Source of the DNA: an uncultured Bacteroidales bacterium
Lineage (GTDB): Bacteria > Bacteroidota > Bacteroidia > Bacteroidales > UBA932
Direction: 5' to 3'
NCBI GenBank assembly: GCA_900321715.1
Contig: ONXC01000003.1
Span: 113,401 to 177,400, forward strand
Length of the DNA stretch: 64,000 nucleotides
In this document: positions 33,901-42,273 of the stretch, in pieces
How positions within the stretch are numbered: position 1 is the first letter of the stretch
Layout: every line of letters begins with the position of its first letter
Made by a program: the position numbers and the translations under genes
Notes under the pieces: generated by a model
What the model was told of the DNA's origin: nothing
What the model saw: the letters and a program-made list of their open reading frames with translations, nothing else
Databases searched by the model: none

Positions 33901-34091
33901 CCGAGTCACTTACCCGCAAGATCCTCATTTCCAATGTTCGCGTCTACGTTGCCGCAGAGAATCTTCTCACTCTAACCGGCTATCATGGATTTGACCCTGA
34001 AATCGCTTCCGGCGGAACGTCCCTCGGTATCGACTACGGTGTTTATCCCCAGGCCCGCACCTTTACCGCAGGCATTAGCGTAGCATTCTAA
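30961..34091 (+). CDS. SusC/RagA-family TonB-linked transporter (beta-glucan locus)
   Basis: 1043 residues. Signal peptide (about 1-20, ending VFAQ), carboxypeptidase-regulatory-like domain (about 21-95, ISGLVQDNSGYPVIGAAVVV), TonB-box-like strand LDDVVVIGYGVQKK (about 101), plug (about 115-230: IRVRGTGTINNSDPLYIVDG, then RAANGVILVTTKKG) and a barrel ending FTAGISVAF. It imports oligosaccharides across the outer membrane with the SusD encoded 18 bp downstream. Codon use differs from the rest of the window: the GGCCGAT heptamer appears only once in this gene and not at all in the next 5 kb. Confidence 0.96.
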
Positions 34092-34109
34092 TCAATGGAG
34101 GGAAAAGTT

Positions 34110-35627
34110 ATGAAAATCAACAATATACTTTCTGCATTCGTATTTGTTTCCACTCTCTTTGCCGCATCTTCCTGCGGGGACAAGTTCCTTACCGTGGAGA
34201 ATCCTACCGCACAGCCTATCGAGGAGTACTTCACTACAGAAGCCCATCTTCAGGAAGCCCTGGTTGCGGCTTATGCACCGCTTCACTGGACAGACTGGGC
34301 AAACGGTCAGTACAATCCGTTCATGATTATGAGCGACATAATGGCAGATCAGATCTGGGTAGGCGGAGAAAGCAAGACAGACAACCAGTACTGGCACCTC
34401 ATGATGAATTTTGAGGCGCTTCCCACTAACTGTATGACTTCACTCTGGACCTGTGGCTACTCAGGAGTCAAGAGGTGCAACGACCTTATCCAGTATACCG
34501 GATGGACCAAGGATGCCGGCGAGATTGATTCAGAAGAGGAAAAACTTATCCTTGAACAGGCCCGCCTTCTGAGGGTTTACTACTACAGTTGGCTTTGGAA
34601 ATTCTGGGGCAACATAGTATACTATGAGACAAACCTTGAGGATCCGTACCTTGGCACACAGTATACTGCCGACGAAGTTTATGGCAAGATGATTGCCGAC
34701 CTTGAAGGTGCAATCGCACTTGACGCCCTGCCTATGAGGCAGCCCGATACAAAGGCCGGCTACCTTACCAAGGCTTTTGCCTATATGCTTTATGCGGAGA
34801 TTGTCATGTATCAGAAGGACGAGAGTCGTTACTCCAAGGCCCTTGATTATATGAAGGAGATAATCACTTCTACGGAATATGACCTTGTGGCGGATTACCG
34901 CACCATCTTCAAGCCCGAAGGCGAGTGGAGCCAGGAATCAATCTTTGAGATTGCCTACAGGGCCGACGGTCAGGTACGCTCCTACGACAACGTTCTTGGT
35001 GCCGGAGGCACAATCCTTCCACAGCTTATTGGCCCCTATAATCTGTCTGAAGATGCCGATGACCATAAAGGCGGCTGGGGCTTTACTCCCGTTCGCAAGG
35101 AGACCTACGATATGTACAACGCCGCAGATACGCGCCGTAGTGCAACTTGCTATGACGTTTCCGGTAAAACATATGAGAAACGTTACCAGGACACGGGCTA
35201 CTTCCTTGAAAAATACCAAGGACTTCAGTCCGAATACAATACCGGTGACGGTGCCCCTGACATGCGTTTTGGCAATAATTACCGTATCTACCGTTTCTCT
35301 GAGACGCTTCTCAATGCAGCAGAACTTGCGTTGGCAAGCGATCCTACAAACGCAAAGATATGGCTCAACAGGGTTCATAGCCGCGCAGGGCTCACGGACA
35401 CCGTAGATGCAACCCTTGCCAATATCAAGCAGGAGCGTCGCCTTGAATTCGTTGGCGAAGGAAAACGTTACTGGGACCTTGTCCGCTGGGGTGACGCTTC
35501 CTCCGTGCTTGTACCCGACAGTTACGGATATCGTACAAACACCTGGTCTGAGAGCAAGAAGTATCTTCCTATACCCCAGAGCGAGATTGATGCAGCTCTC
35601 GGTACGCTCAATCAGAATAACTATTAA
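34110..35627 (+). CDS. SusD/RagB-family lipoprotein (beta-glucan locus)
   Basis: 505 residues with lipobox AASSC (Cys18). The start is taken at ATG 34110 (MKINNILSAF) rather than the in-frame ATG at 34095, because only the former gives a normal signal peptide. SusD features: LEQARLLRVYYYSWLWKFWG, KAFAYMLYAEIVMYQKDESR and the closing YRFSETLLNAAELALASDPT, NAKIWLNRVHSRAGL, RRLEFVGEGKRYWDLVRWGD. It pairs with the SusC just upstream and is followed 25 bp later by the glycan-binding lipoprotein. Confidence 0.95.
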   Translation: MKINNILSAFVFVSTLFAASSCGDKFLTVENPTAQPIEEYFTTEAHLQEALVAAYAPLHWTDWANGQYNPFMIMSDIMADQIWVGGESKTDNQYWHLMMNFEALPTNCMTSLWTCGYSGVKRCNDLIQYTGWTKDAGEIDSEEEKLILEQARLLRVYYYSWLWKFWGNIVYYETNLEDPYLGTQYTADEVYGKMIADLEGAIALDALPMRQPDTKAGYLTKAFAYMLYAEIVMYQKDESRYSKALDYMKEIITSTEYDLVADYRTIFKPEGEWSQESIFEIAYRADGQVRSYDNVLGAGGTILPQLIGPYNLSEDADDHKGGWGFTPVRKETYDMYNAADTRRSATCYDVSGKTYEKRYQDTGYFLEKYQGLQSEYNTGDGAPDMRFGNNYRIYRFSETLLNAAELALASDPTNAKIWLNRVHSRAGLTDTVDATLANIKQERRLEFVGEGKRYWDLVRWGDASSVLVPDSYGYRTNTWSESKKYLPIPQSEIDAALGTLNQNNY

Positions 35628-35652
35628 CAACCATTAATCAATAACAACCACA

Positions 35653-37116
35653 ATGAAAAAGTTTTTTGCATTCTTGAGCATCGCTGCGCTTGTCATTGCA
35701 ACAGCAGCATGCAGTAAGCCGTCCAATGGTAACAATGATACACCTGGTGGCTCAAATCTTCCTTCAGCGGCCGGAATTAACCCCGTAGTGGCCGTTGATG
35801 GCAACGTCGTTACCTTCTCCCTCCCTGAGGGTGTAACAGGACTCATTCCTATCTGGCAGACCAACGAGACCGGCGAATTTGTATTTGCAGGTACCGGTAA
35901 CGGTTTCCAGAAGACTTTCTTCGAAGGTGGCACCTTCAAGGTACGTATGTATGTGAGCAGTTCCGCAGGTCAGTCAGCAGACTATACTGAGGCCGAGTTT
36001 ACCGTTGAAGGCCAGGAAGGCTGGAACGGCTATAACTACAATTCCCAGTATAACATCTGGAAGGTCGGCGAAGATGCTGGTATGGACAAGAGCTACACCT
36101 GGTGCAGCCCGGGTTGGACAGGCGAGGTAAATCTTCCCTTCACCATCAATCCTTACACACTTACAATTCCCGCTACCTGCAGTGACCGTTGGCAGGCCCA
36201 GCTCCATCTTGTTCCCGGTGCTGACGTGGCGCTCTCTTCTGAAAAACACTATGACTTCTCCTGTGTCATTGAACTGAGCAAGCCCGCAGGCGTCACCGTC
36301 AAGGTTACGGATGTTACAAGCGACGACAACTTCCTTTTCGTAGAACTGGAAGATATGGCGGAGGGCATCAACGTTTTCTGGATGAAGGACGTGCCCGGTG
36401 TAGATGCCGCATCAATCAAGGTGGTCTTTGACTTCGGTTATAGCGAGGAGGGTACTGAAATCTCTGTTTCACGCATTACACTTAAAGATCATGCCAATGA
36501 TGATGGTACCAATGCTCCCGACAAGGAAGAGAAGCCTGATGATCCTACTCCCACTCCGGATCCCGGTACCGAAGTTGATCCTTCATTCGTATTTGATGTA
36601 AATGGATCTGCAAATCTCTGGAAGGCTGTTGCTGATGCAAACGGCGAGTCCTACTACTACTACAACTGCATAGGCGGCGATTGGAATGGTACCGATACTA
36701 TCTCAGACGAAGTCCCGTTCCTGACAAAGAGCGGCAATAGCTATGTCCTTACCTATGCAAACGGAACAGGCTCGCAGTGGCAGAATCAGTTCTTTATTTT
36801 CCCCAAGGAAGGTAATTTTGTAGCTCTTGACGGCTCAAAGAAGTACGCTCTCCAGATTAAATTCACAACAACAGCAACAACACCTGCATTCTTCAAGATT
36901 GAGCAGTACGATGGTGCGCACGCAAAACGCGAAGGTGCTACAATATGGGAGAAAGGTGCATTTACAATCACCGCCGGCGAGGAAACAGTCCTCACCTCTC
37001 CTGTTATTTCCGATGTCACTTGCGAGAACGTGAATCTTGTATTTGACTTTGGCGGCAACCCCGACAACGCAGCTATAACCATCAAGGATATCTGCCTCCA
37101 GGAGTACAACAAATAA
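35653..37116 (+). CDS. Surface glycan-binding lipoprotein (SusE/F position) with two CBM-like repeats
   Basis: 487 residues, lipoprotein (ATAACS lipobox, Cys20). After a low-complexity linker comes an Ig/PKD-like domain (about 40-118). Two related beta-sandwich domains follow (about 120-285 and 310-485); each begins with N-[IL]-W-K and repeats the sequence motif W-x-x-Q plus F-x-F-x-F/F-D-F-G. They are joined by a Thr/Pro/Asp linker (DDPTPTPDPGTEVD). This is the layout of surface glycan-binding proteins of beta-1,3-glucan loci. It probably captures glucan for the SusCD pair and for the GH16 encoded next. Confidence 0.82.
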   Translation: MKKFFAFLSIAALVIATAACSKPSNGNNDTPGGSNLPSAAGINPVVAVDGNVVTFSLPEGVTGLIPIWQTNETGEFVFAGTGNGFQKTFFEGGTFKVRMYVSSSAGQSADYTEAEFTVEGQEGWNGYNYNSQYNIWKVGEDAGMDKSYTWCSPGWTGEVNLPFTINPYTLTIPATCSDRWQAQLHLVPGADVALSSEKHYDFSCVIELSKPAGVTVKVTDVTSDDNFLFVELEDMAEGINVFWMKDVPGVDAASIKVVFDFGYSEEGTEISVSRITLKDHANDDGTNAPDKEEKPDDPTPTPDPGTEVDPSFVFDVNGSANLWKAVADANGESYYYYNCIGGDWNGTDTISDEVPFLTKSGNSYVLTYANGTGSQWQNQFFIFPKEGNFVALDGSKKYALQIKFTTTATTPAFFKIEQYDGAHAKREGATIWEKGAFTITAGEETVLTSPVISDVTCENVNLVFDFGGNPDNAAITIKDICLQEYNK

Positions 37117-37123
37117 TTGACTT

Positions 37124-38221
37124 ATGAAATCCATCCACGCTTTGACTATCCTTCCTTTCATTCTTTTGGCAGTTTGCTGTTCCCAGCAGCCTGTTGCGGT
37201 CCCGGAAAACAGTATCGCTTTTTCTCCTGAAAAGCTTGAATTTGAGCAGCAGGGAGGTGAGCTGAAGTTCTACGTAACCTCTTCGGCCGCCGGAATACAG
37301 GTTTTCAGTGACGACGATTGGGTGTCCAGCATAGAGCCTCCTTACTCAGTTGACAAGGATGCAACTTTCACAGTCAAGGTAAAACCAAACAGCCTTACTA
37401 AGACACGTGAAGGGAAAGTGGTAATCAAAGTCGGACAGACAAGGGCATATCTGCCCGTCGTACAGCCCGGTCTCGATCCCGTTGAATCCGGGATCGAGAC
37501 TCCCGAGGGCTATACGCTCGTATGGCACGATGAATTCGACGACTACGAGGGTCTGCCTGCATCGGCCGACTGGAAATACCAGACCGGAGATGGTGGTTGG
37601 GGTAACAATGAGCTTCAAGACTATGTAGCCGGGGAATACAATGGCGTCAAAATAGCCGAAGTATCCAACGGTACACTAAAAGTTCATGCAAAGAAAATAG
37701 ACGGAAAGGTACGGTCCGTGCGTCTTAACACCCGCAAGAGTTGGACGTATGGCTGGATTGAAGCCTCAATCAAGCTTCCTTCCGGAAAAGGCACATGGCC
37801 CGCATTCTGGATGATGCCCTCCCAGTTCACCGGCTGGCCCAAGGACGGTGAAATTGATATTATGGAAGAGGTTGGCTATAATCCCAACTACTGCAGTGCC
37901 TCTATCCATTGCAATCGCTACAACAATGGTGGTACCGCTACGGAACATGCCGAAAGATACATCGCTGGGTCGCAGACATCATTCCACGTATACGGAATGG
38001 AATGGACAGAGGACTATATGACCTTCTATCAGGACGGAAAAGCCATCCTCACCTACAAGAATAACGGCAAAGGTCACGACTATTGGCCGTTCTACAAACC
38101 TTTCTACATTATCCTGAACCTGGCTTGGGGTGGAAGTTGGGGTGGCGCTCAAGGCGTAGACGAGTCCTGCCTGCCCACCGCAATGGAAGTGGATTGGGTC
38201 AGGGTGTTCCAAATGCTTTAA
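37124..38221 (+). CDS. BACON-GH16 endo-beta-glucanase lipoprotein (laminarinase-like)
   Basis: 365 residues, lipoprotein (LAVCC). A BACON domain (about 30-115, SPEKLEFEQQGGELKFYVTS, WVSSIEPPYSVDKD) is followed by a GH16 catalytic domain (about 120-363: YTLVWHDEFDDYEGLPASAD, GWIEASIKLPSGKGTWPAFW). The catalytic signature GEIDIMEEV puts the nucleophile at Glu243, helper Asp245 and acid/base Glu248. FYIILNLAWGGSWGG is typical for bacterial laminarinases and lichenases. Surface endo-cleavage of beta-1,3 or mixed-linkage glucan is the likely job. It is the last gene of the locus, 7 bp after the binding protein. Confidence 0.93.
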   Translation: MKSIHALTILPFILLAVCCSQQPVAVPENSIAFSPEKLEFEQQGGELKFYVTSSAAGIQVFSDDDWVSSIEPPYSVDKDATFTVKVKPNSLTKTREGKVVIKVGQTRAYLPVVQPGLDPVESGIETPEGYTLVWHDEFDDYEGLPASADWKYQTGDGGWGNNELQDYVAGEYNGVKIAEVSNGTLKVHAKKIDGKVRSVRLNTRKSWTYGWIEASIKLPSGKGTWPAFWMMPSQFTGWPKDGEIDIMEEVGYNPNYCSASIHCNRYNNGGTATEHAERYIAGSQTSFHVYGMEWTEDYMTFYQDGKAILTYKNNGKGHDYWPFYKPFYIILNLAWGGSWGGAQGVDESCLPTAMEVDWVRVFQML

Positions 38222-38269
38222 CCTCCCCATGGAGCTAACGGCTTGATTGTTAGCGAGTTAATAGATTGA

Positions 38270-38291
38270 CGGTGCGCCGAAAGGTGCACCG
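38270..38291 (+). terminator. Hairpin after the beta-glucan locus
   Basis: CGGTGCGCC and GGTGCACCG pair (one G-T) around a GAAA tetraloop, 49 nt after the GH16 stop. No T run follows, so termination is likely but not certain. Confidence 0.5.
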
Positions 38292-38344
38292 CCAATTGTG
38301 TATCAGCCTCAATACCAGCCACTTACCTCCACGCTGGTGGCTGC

Positions 38345-38743
38345 CTACAAGGTGACGCTTAGAAGTTCGTGGGCAATTTCGTGAATTCCGGATTCAATCT
38401 TCCTGGCCTGAGAGTCTGAGATATAGGTGTCGCCAAGTTTGTAATGCCTCATCAGCGATGGATTGATCCCGATTCGTTTTGCCAGTTTAGATACGTTGAG
38501 AAACTCGAACAAATCAAAGAATGCGGAAACGTCGTATTTGTATTCAAACTCCGGATTAAGCAGTTCCGCAGGAATATCCGAAGGGGAATCATACGACTCC
38601 AATACCTCCTGAAAGGAATTCAGAAAGTCTTGTTTGGCCTCAGCGGCAGTGGCGCCCTCGCCAATAATGACCGACTTGGTGTTTTTTGTGAAAGCGCCGA
38701 ATCCGTTTTCGTCCTTTTCTATCACAACGGTAATCTTGCCCAT
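38345..38743 (-). CDS. hicB: HicB-family antitoxin
   Basis: 132 residues. The N-terminal partial RNase-H-like HicB fold (KITVVIEKDENGFGAFTKNT, EGATAAEAKQDFLNSFQEVL) and a C-terminal helix-turn-helix (NVSKLAKRIGINPSLMRHYK) for binding its own operator. It starts 1 nt after the hicA stop, same strand, so it is the second gene of the toxin-antitoxin operon. The HicB/HicA pair controls mRNA cleavage in the cytoplasm. Confidence 0.9.
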   Translation of the reverse strand: MGKITVVIEKDENGFGAFTKNTKSVIIGEGATAAEAKQDFLNSFQEVLESYDSPSDIPAELLNPEFEYKYDVSAFFDLFEFLNVSKLAKRIGINPSLMRHYKLGDTYISDSQARKIESGIHEIAHELLSVTL

Positions 38744-38744
38744 A

Positions 38745-38930
38745 TCAGTTCTCTGTTATTGTTTTTATCAACCTTTTCATTAATCCTGGTCTGACTTCTT
38801 GACTTAGATGTCTCTCCAACTGGATTGTTTCATTCTTGTCTGGATGCTTGTAAATATCGTGCTTGGCTCCAGATCTCTGTTTGTACCAACCATATTGTTT
38901 GGCCAGCCTTATCATCTCACTCCATTTCAT
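38745..38930 (-). CDS. hicA: HicA-family mRNA interferase toxin
   Basis: 61 residues, a dsRBD-like HicA: MKWSEMIRLAKQYGWYKQRS, GAKHDIYKHPDKNETIQLER, HLSQEVRPGLMKRLIK. The catalytic His of the GSHxxY/F-type motif is seen as KHDIYKH. It is the first gene of the pair. The -7 box (TATATTTG) ends only 2 nt before the ATG. Confidence 0.88.
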   Translation of the reverse strand: MKWSEMIRLAKQYGWYKQRSGAKHDIYKHPDKNETIQLERHLSQEVRPGLMKRLIKTITEN

Positions 38931-38932
38931 TG

Positions 38933-38940
38933 CAAATATA
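38933..38940 (-). promoter_or_regulatory. -7 box (TATATTTG) of hicAB
   Basis: CAAATATA on the plus strand, so TATATTTG read leftwards, ending 2 nt before the hicA ATG at 38930. Implies a leaderless hicA message. Confidence 0.5.
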
Positions 38941-39004
38941 ACACATTTTTGTGATACAACAAATAATTATTTACAGGTGGAAGATCGGCAGCCTTTTGCA
39001 GAAT

Positions 39005-39073
39005 AGCAAGAATCACAAAAAAAGTTTTTACGTTTCAACGTATTAGGGACGAAAAGACGTATATAGGGACGAA
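39005..39073 (+). repeat. 69-bp dispersed repeat, copy A (upstream of the CotH gene)
   Basis: Matches 43534-43602 with about three mismatches. It contains an A7-T5 stretch, the interrupted palindrome TACGTT-TC-AACGTA and two direct AGGGACGAA units 21-22 nt apart. Here it lies 59-127 bp before the CotH ATG, just upstream of the promoter. Confidence 0.85.
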
Positions 39074-39092
39074 TGGCCGTTGTTGTATTACC

Positions 39093-39123
39093 TTGTTAAT
39101 TACAATAGAATTGAGTAACTTAG
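39093..39123 (+). promoter_or_regulatory. Promoter of the CotH gene (TTG, 20 nt, TAACTTAG)
   Basis: TTG at 39093-39095, 20-nt spacer, TAACTTAG at 39116-39123, 8 nt before the ATG at 39132. The promoter overlaps an upstream in-frame start candidate (39093), which supports the later start. Confidence 0.6.
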
Positions 39124-39131
39124 CAAACTGT

Positions 39132-40712
39132 ATGAAACGTTTTCTCACATATGTGACCGCTCTGGCGCTGGCATTTGCCTGCACCAAGGCTCCTGAGTCA
39201 ATCATTCCTCATGAGGAAGAGATTCCGTCTACTCCTCAGGAGGGGCCAAGGCTAACGGCCATATATGTCACTGACAGTTCCATTTCACTGGAGCCGGGCG
39301 GTAATGCAACGCTGCATTTCAGGGTTGAGGATCCGGATTGCCAGTTCGGTGAGCTTCTCCTGATGGGAACGGACGGGAAGGCTCCGGAGCTGTTTCATCT
39401 TGAATCTTTTGAAAAAAGCTCTGAATCAGGCCACTACGTTGCGGATATAGTGAATGATTCCTCCGACGCATATACCCGTACGGCAAAGCTCCGTGTAATG
39501 ACCGGGGAAGAGTCATACATAGACTCTCAGATTTTTGTGGTTAAGGGCAATGCCGCCAGGCCAGGAATGGTCCATACCGGGCTTCCGGTAGTGTTTGTGG
39601 ACACTCAGGGCGGAGCAGCAATTACGTCCAAGGAACAGTATGTATCGGCCAAATTCTCAATAGTGAGTGAAGACGCCCCGCAGGACTATTTCCCGGAAGT
39701 TGCCTGCAGTATCCGCGGCCGTGGAAACACCACATGGGAGTGGCCCAAGAAGCCGTATCTTGTGAAACTGGAGGAAAAGGCATCCGTTTTTGGATTCCCG
39801 GAGCATAAGCGCTGGGTGCTGCTTGCAAACTTCATGGACCGCACCATGATGCGTAACATGGTGGCAATGAAGGTGTCATCCATGACGCGCCTTGCCTGGA
39901 CGCCACGTTGCCGGCCTGTGGAGCTTGTCCTTAACGGTAAGCATGTGGGGAACTACCTCCTCATTGAGCAGGTGAGGGTGGACGGAGACCGCGTGAACAT
40001 TGACAAGAAAGACGGCTATCTACTTGAACTTGATTTCCACTATGACAATGTTTTCCAGTGGAAAGACCACAACATTCCGTTTGCCGTGAAGCATCCGGAC
40101 CCTGAAGAGCCCACGGAACTCACCCAGGAAAGGAAGGCTTATATCAAAAGCTATATCACCACCGTTTCCAACGCCCTCTATGGCAGTAACTTCAAGGATC
40201 CGGAAAACGGCTATGCAAAGTATCTGGATGTGGATTCCTTCATAGATTACTGGATAGTCTTTGAGGTGATGACTAACCATGAACTGGGTAACCCCGGCAG
40301 CGTTTTCATGCACAAAGATAAGAACGGAAAACTCACCGCCGGCCCCTGCTGGGACTTTGACTGGGGAGTGCTTACGTTTGACACTACTGGTGGCGACAGG
40401 CGCCTAATAAACCGTCACGCCATCTGGTATGACCGCCTGTTCCAGGACCCGGCTTTCCTTCAAAAGACAAGGGATCGCATCAGGGAACTCCTGCCGCAGC
40501 TTCAGACCATCCCGGATTACATAGATGAGTGTGAGGCCCTCCTTTCAGAGAGCGCCAAACTCAATTTCAAGATGTGGAATCCTGCGCAGGATGCCTCCAT
40601 GAACGGTGGCCAGATAATCAACGGAGATGAGAGGATGTCCTTCCACGATGCCGTTGCCCGCATCAAGAAGAACTACAACATCCACCTCCAGTTTGTGCTG
40701 GACAATCTATAG
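39132..40712 (+). CDS. CotH-family lipoprotein
   Basis: 526 residues, lipoprotein (AFACTK, Cys17). An N-terminal beta-sandwich (about 35-145) precedes the CotH kinase-like domain: CSIRGRGNTTWEWPKKPYLV (about 195-215), VFGFPEHKRWVLLANFMDRT, HVGNYLLIEQVRVDGDRVNI, a Glu-rich loop, NHELGNPGSVFMHKDKNGKL and the metal/catalytic AGPCWDFDWGV (about 410). CotH proteins in spore coats are atypical protein kinases; Bacteroidota secreted versions are widespread and of unknown substrate. A single gene downstream of the 69-bp repeat. Convergent with comM, 4 bp apart. Confidence 0.88.
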   Translation: MKRFLTYVTALALAFACTKAPESIIPHEEEIPSTPQEGPRLTAIYVTDSSISLEPGGNATLHFRVEDPDCQFGELLLMGTDGKAPELFHLESFEKSSESGHYVADIVNDSSDAYTRTAKLRVMTGEESYIDSQIFVVKGNAARPGMVHTGLPVVFVDTQGGAAITSKEQYVSAKFSIVSEDAPQDYFPEVACSIRGRGNTTWEWPKKPYLVKLEEKASVFGFPEHKRWVLLANFMDRTMMRNMVAMKVSSMTRLAWTPRCRPVELVLNGKHVGNYLLIEQVRVDGDRVNIDKKDGYLLELDFHYDNVFQWKDHNIPFAVKHPDPEEPTELTQERKAYIKSYITTVSNALYGSNFKDPENGYAKYLDVDSFIDYWIVFEVMTNHELGNPGSVFMHKDKNGKLTAGPCWDFDWGVLTFDTTGGDRRLINRHAIWYDRLFQDPAFLQKTRDRIRELLPQLQTIPDYIDECEALLSESAKLNFKMWNPAQDASMNGGQIINGDERMSFHDAVARIKKNYNIHLQFVLDNL

Positions 40713-40716
40713 ACCA

Positions 40717-42273
40717 CTACAGTCCCATTATATGCCGCCGGTCAAGGAAACGGTAACTGGCGGCTTCGGCAAGGTGCTCCGGGAGGATGTCCGGAACGCC
40801 GGCAAGGTCTGCAATTGTGCGGGCAATCTTGATGATACGGGTGTATGCGCGGGCGCTGAGTCCCTGGCGGTCAATGATTTTCTCCAGAAGGTCCTTACAT
40901 TGGGCCGATAAAGGGCAGAACTCCTCCAGCTGCGCCCCGCTCATCTCTGCATTGGCGTAGATTCCCAGCCCCTCAAAGCGCTTGAGCTGGATTTCCCTGG
41001 CGCGTACAACCCTAGCCGCCACCGCTTCCGACGACTCCGCCTTCTTTCCCGCGATAAGTGCCTGGGTATCAACCGGATGCATCCAAAGTTGAATGTCTAT
41101 TCTATCCATGATCGGCCCACTGAGCTTAGAGAGATAGGCGTTACGGACCGTTGGCGTGCATGTGCAGCGGTCTCCCTCCCCGTAATAGCCGCAGGGGCAG
41201 GGGTTGGAAGCCGCCACAAGCATAAACGACGCCGGGTACTCAATCTTTGCCTTGAGGCGGGAAATGCACACTTTGCGGTCTTCCAGCGGCCCGCGCAGGG
41301 CCTCCAGGATGGATTTTGGGGCCTCGCAAAATTCATCAAGAAAGAGGATGCCCCCCGTGGCCAGAGACACCTCCCCGGGGAGGATGTTGTCTCCGCTGCC
41401 GCCGCCAAGGAGCGCTGCCTTTGAGGCCGATATATGAGGTGCCCTGAACGGCCTTGTCCTGAGGAGCCCGAGGCCACCGGAAGATGTTCCCGCCACGGAG
41501 TAGATCTTTGACGTGACGGCGCTCTCTTCAAGTGTCATAGGCGGCAGAATCCCCGCCAGGGCCTTGGCAAGAGATGTTTTTCCACTTCCAGGGGCACCAA
41601 CTAGAAGTACATTGTGTTGACCAGCAGCAGCCACTTCAACACCCCGTCGCGCCGCATCCTGACCAATTATCTCCGAGAAATCCATATACCTCCGGGCCGG
41701 ATTCATAGCCATCTCCCGGGCCTCCCGGTAGGCTTCCGTATTCCAAATGAGAAGGTCCTGTGCCAGACCGCCCTCCAGTATCCTCAGCACATCCTCCAGC
41801 GTTTTCACCCCGTAAATCTCAGTTCCGGTGTAGTCCACCGCCTCCAGGGCAGCCGCTTCAGGCAGGATACATCCCCGGAACCCCATTTCCATGGCAAGTT
41901 CCACCATGGGGAGAGACCCGCTCACGTAACGCACGCTTCCGTCAAGGCCCAACTCTCCCATAATGAGGTATTTCCCAAGAAGAGGCATGTCCCTCTGACC
42001 GGACGCCGCCACTATCCCCAGCGCTATGGGGATGTCGTAGCCGCTGCCCTGCTTGTGCATATCGGCCGGTGCCAGATTGATGACTATTTTCTTTCCAGGC
42101 ACGTGGTAGCCCAGCGCCTGGAGGGCCGTCACGGTGCGGAGGAGGCTCTCTTTGACGGCGGCATCGGCAAGGCCCACAAGGTGTATCCCAACGCCAAGGG
42201 TGATATTGATCTCAACGTTAACGAGCACGGCCTTTATGCCGATAATCTTTGCGGAATAGATATTTACAAGCAT
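40717..42273 (-). CDS. comM: ComM/YifB-family Mg-chelatase-like AAA+ ATPase
   Basis: 518 residues, normal length. An N-terminal Lon-protease-like ChlI domain (about 20-140, GVGIHLVGLADAAVKESLLR, NLAPADMHKQGSGYDIPIAL), an AAA+ core with Walker A GAPGSGKTSL (226-235), Walker B GGILFLDEFCEAP, LVAASNPCPCGYYGEGDRCT (zinc-like Cys cluster) and the C-terminal Mg_chelatase_C (GLSARAYTRIIKIARTIADL). ComM is a branch-migration helicase that helps integrate incoming DNA during natural transformation. Its ATG overlaps the stop of the upstream lipoprotein gene. Confidence 0.93.
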   Translation of the reverse strand: MLVNIYSAKIIGIKAVLVNVEINITLGVGIHLVGLADAAVKESLLRTVTALQALGYHVPGKKIVINLAPADMHKQGSGYDIPIALGIVAASGQRDMPLLGKYLIMGELGLDGSVRYVSGSLPMVELAMEMGFRGCILPEAAALEAVDYTGTEIYGVKTLEDVLRILEGGLAQDLLIWNTEAYREAREMAMNPARRYMDFSEIIGQDAARRGVEVAAAGQHNVLLVGAPGSGKTSLAKALAGILPPMTLEESAVTSKIYSVAGTSSGGLGLLRTRPFRAPHISASKAALLGGGSGDNILPGEVSLATGGILFLDEFCEAPKSILEALRGPLEDRKVCISRLKAKIEYPASFMLVAASNPCPCGYYGEGDRCTCTPTVRNAYLSKLSGPIMDRIDIQLWMHPVDTQALIAGKKAESSEAVAARVVRAREIQLKRFEGLGIYANAEMSGAQLEEFCPLSAQCKDLLEKIIDRQGLSARAYTRIIKIARTIADLAGVPDILPEHLAEAASYRFLDRRHIMGL

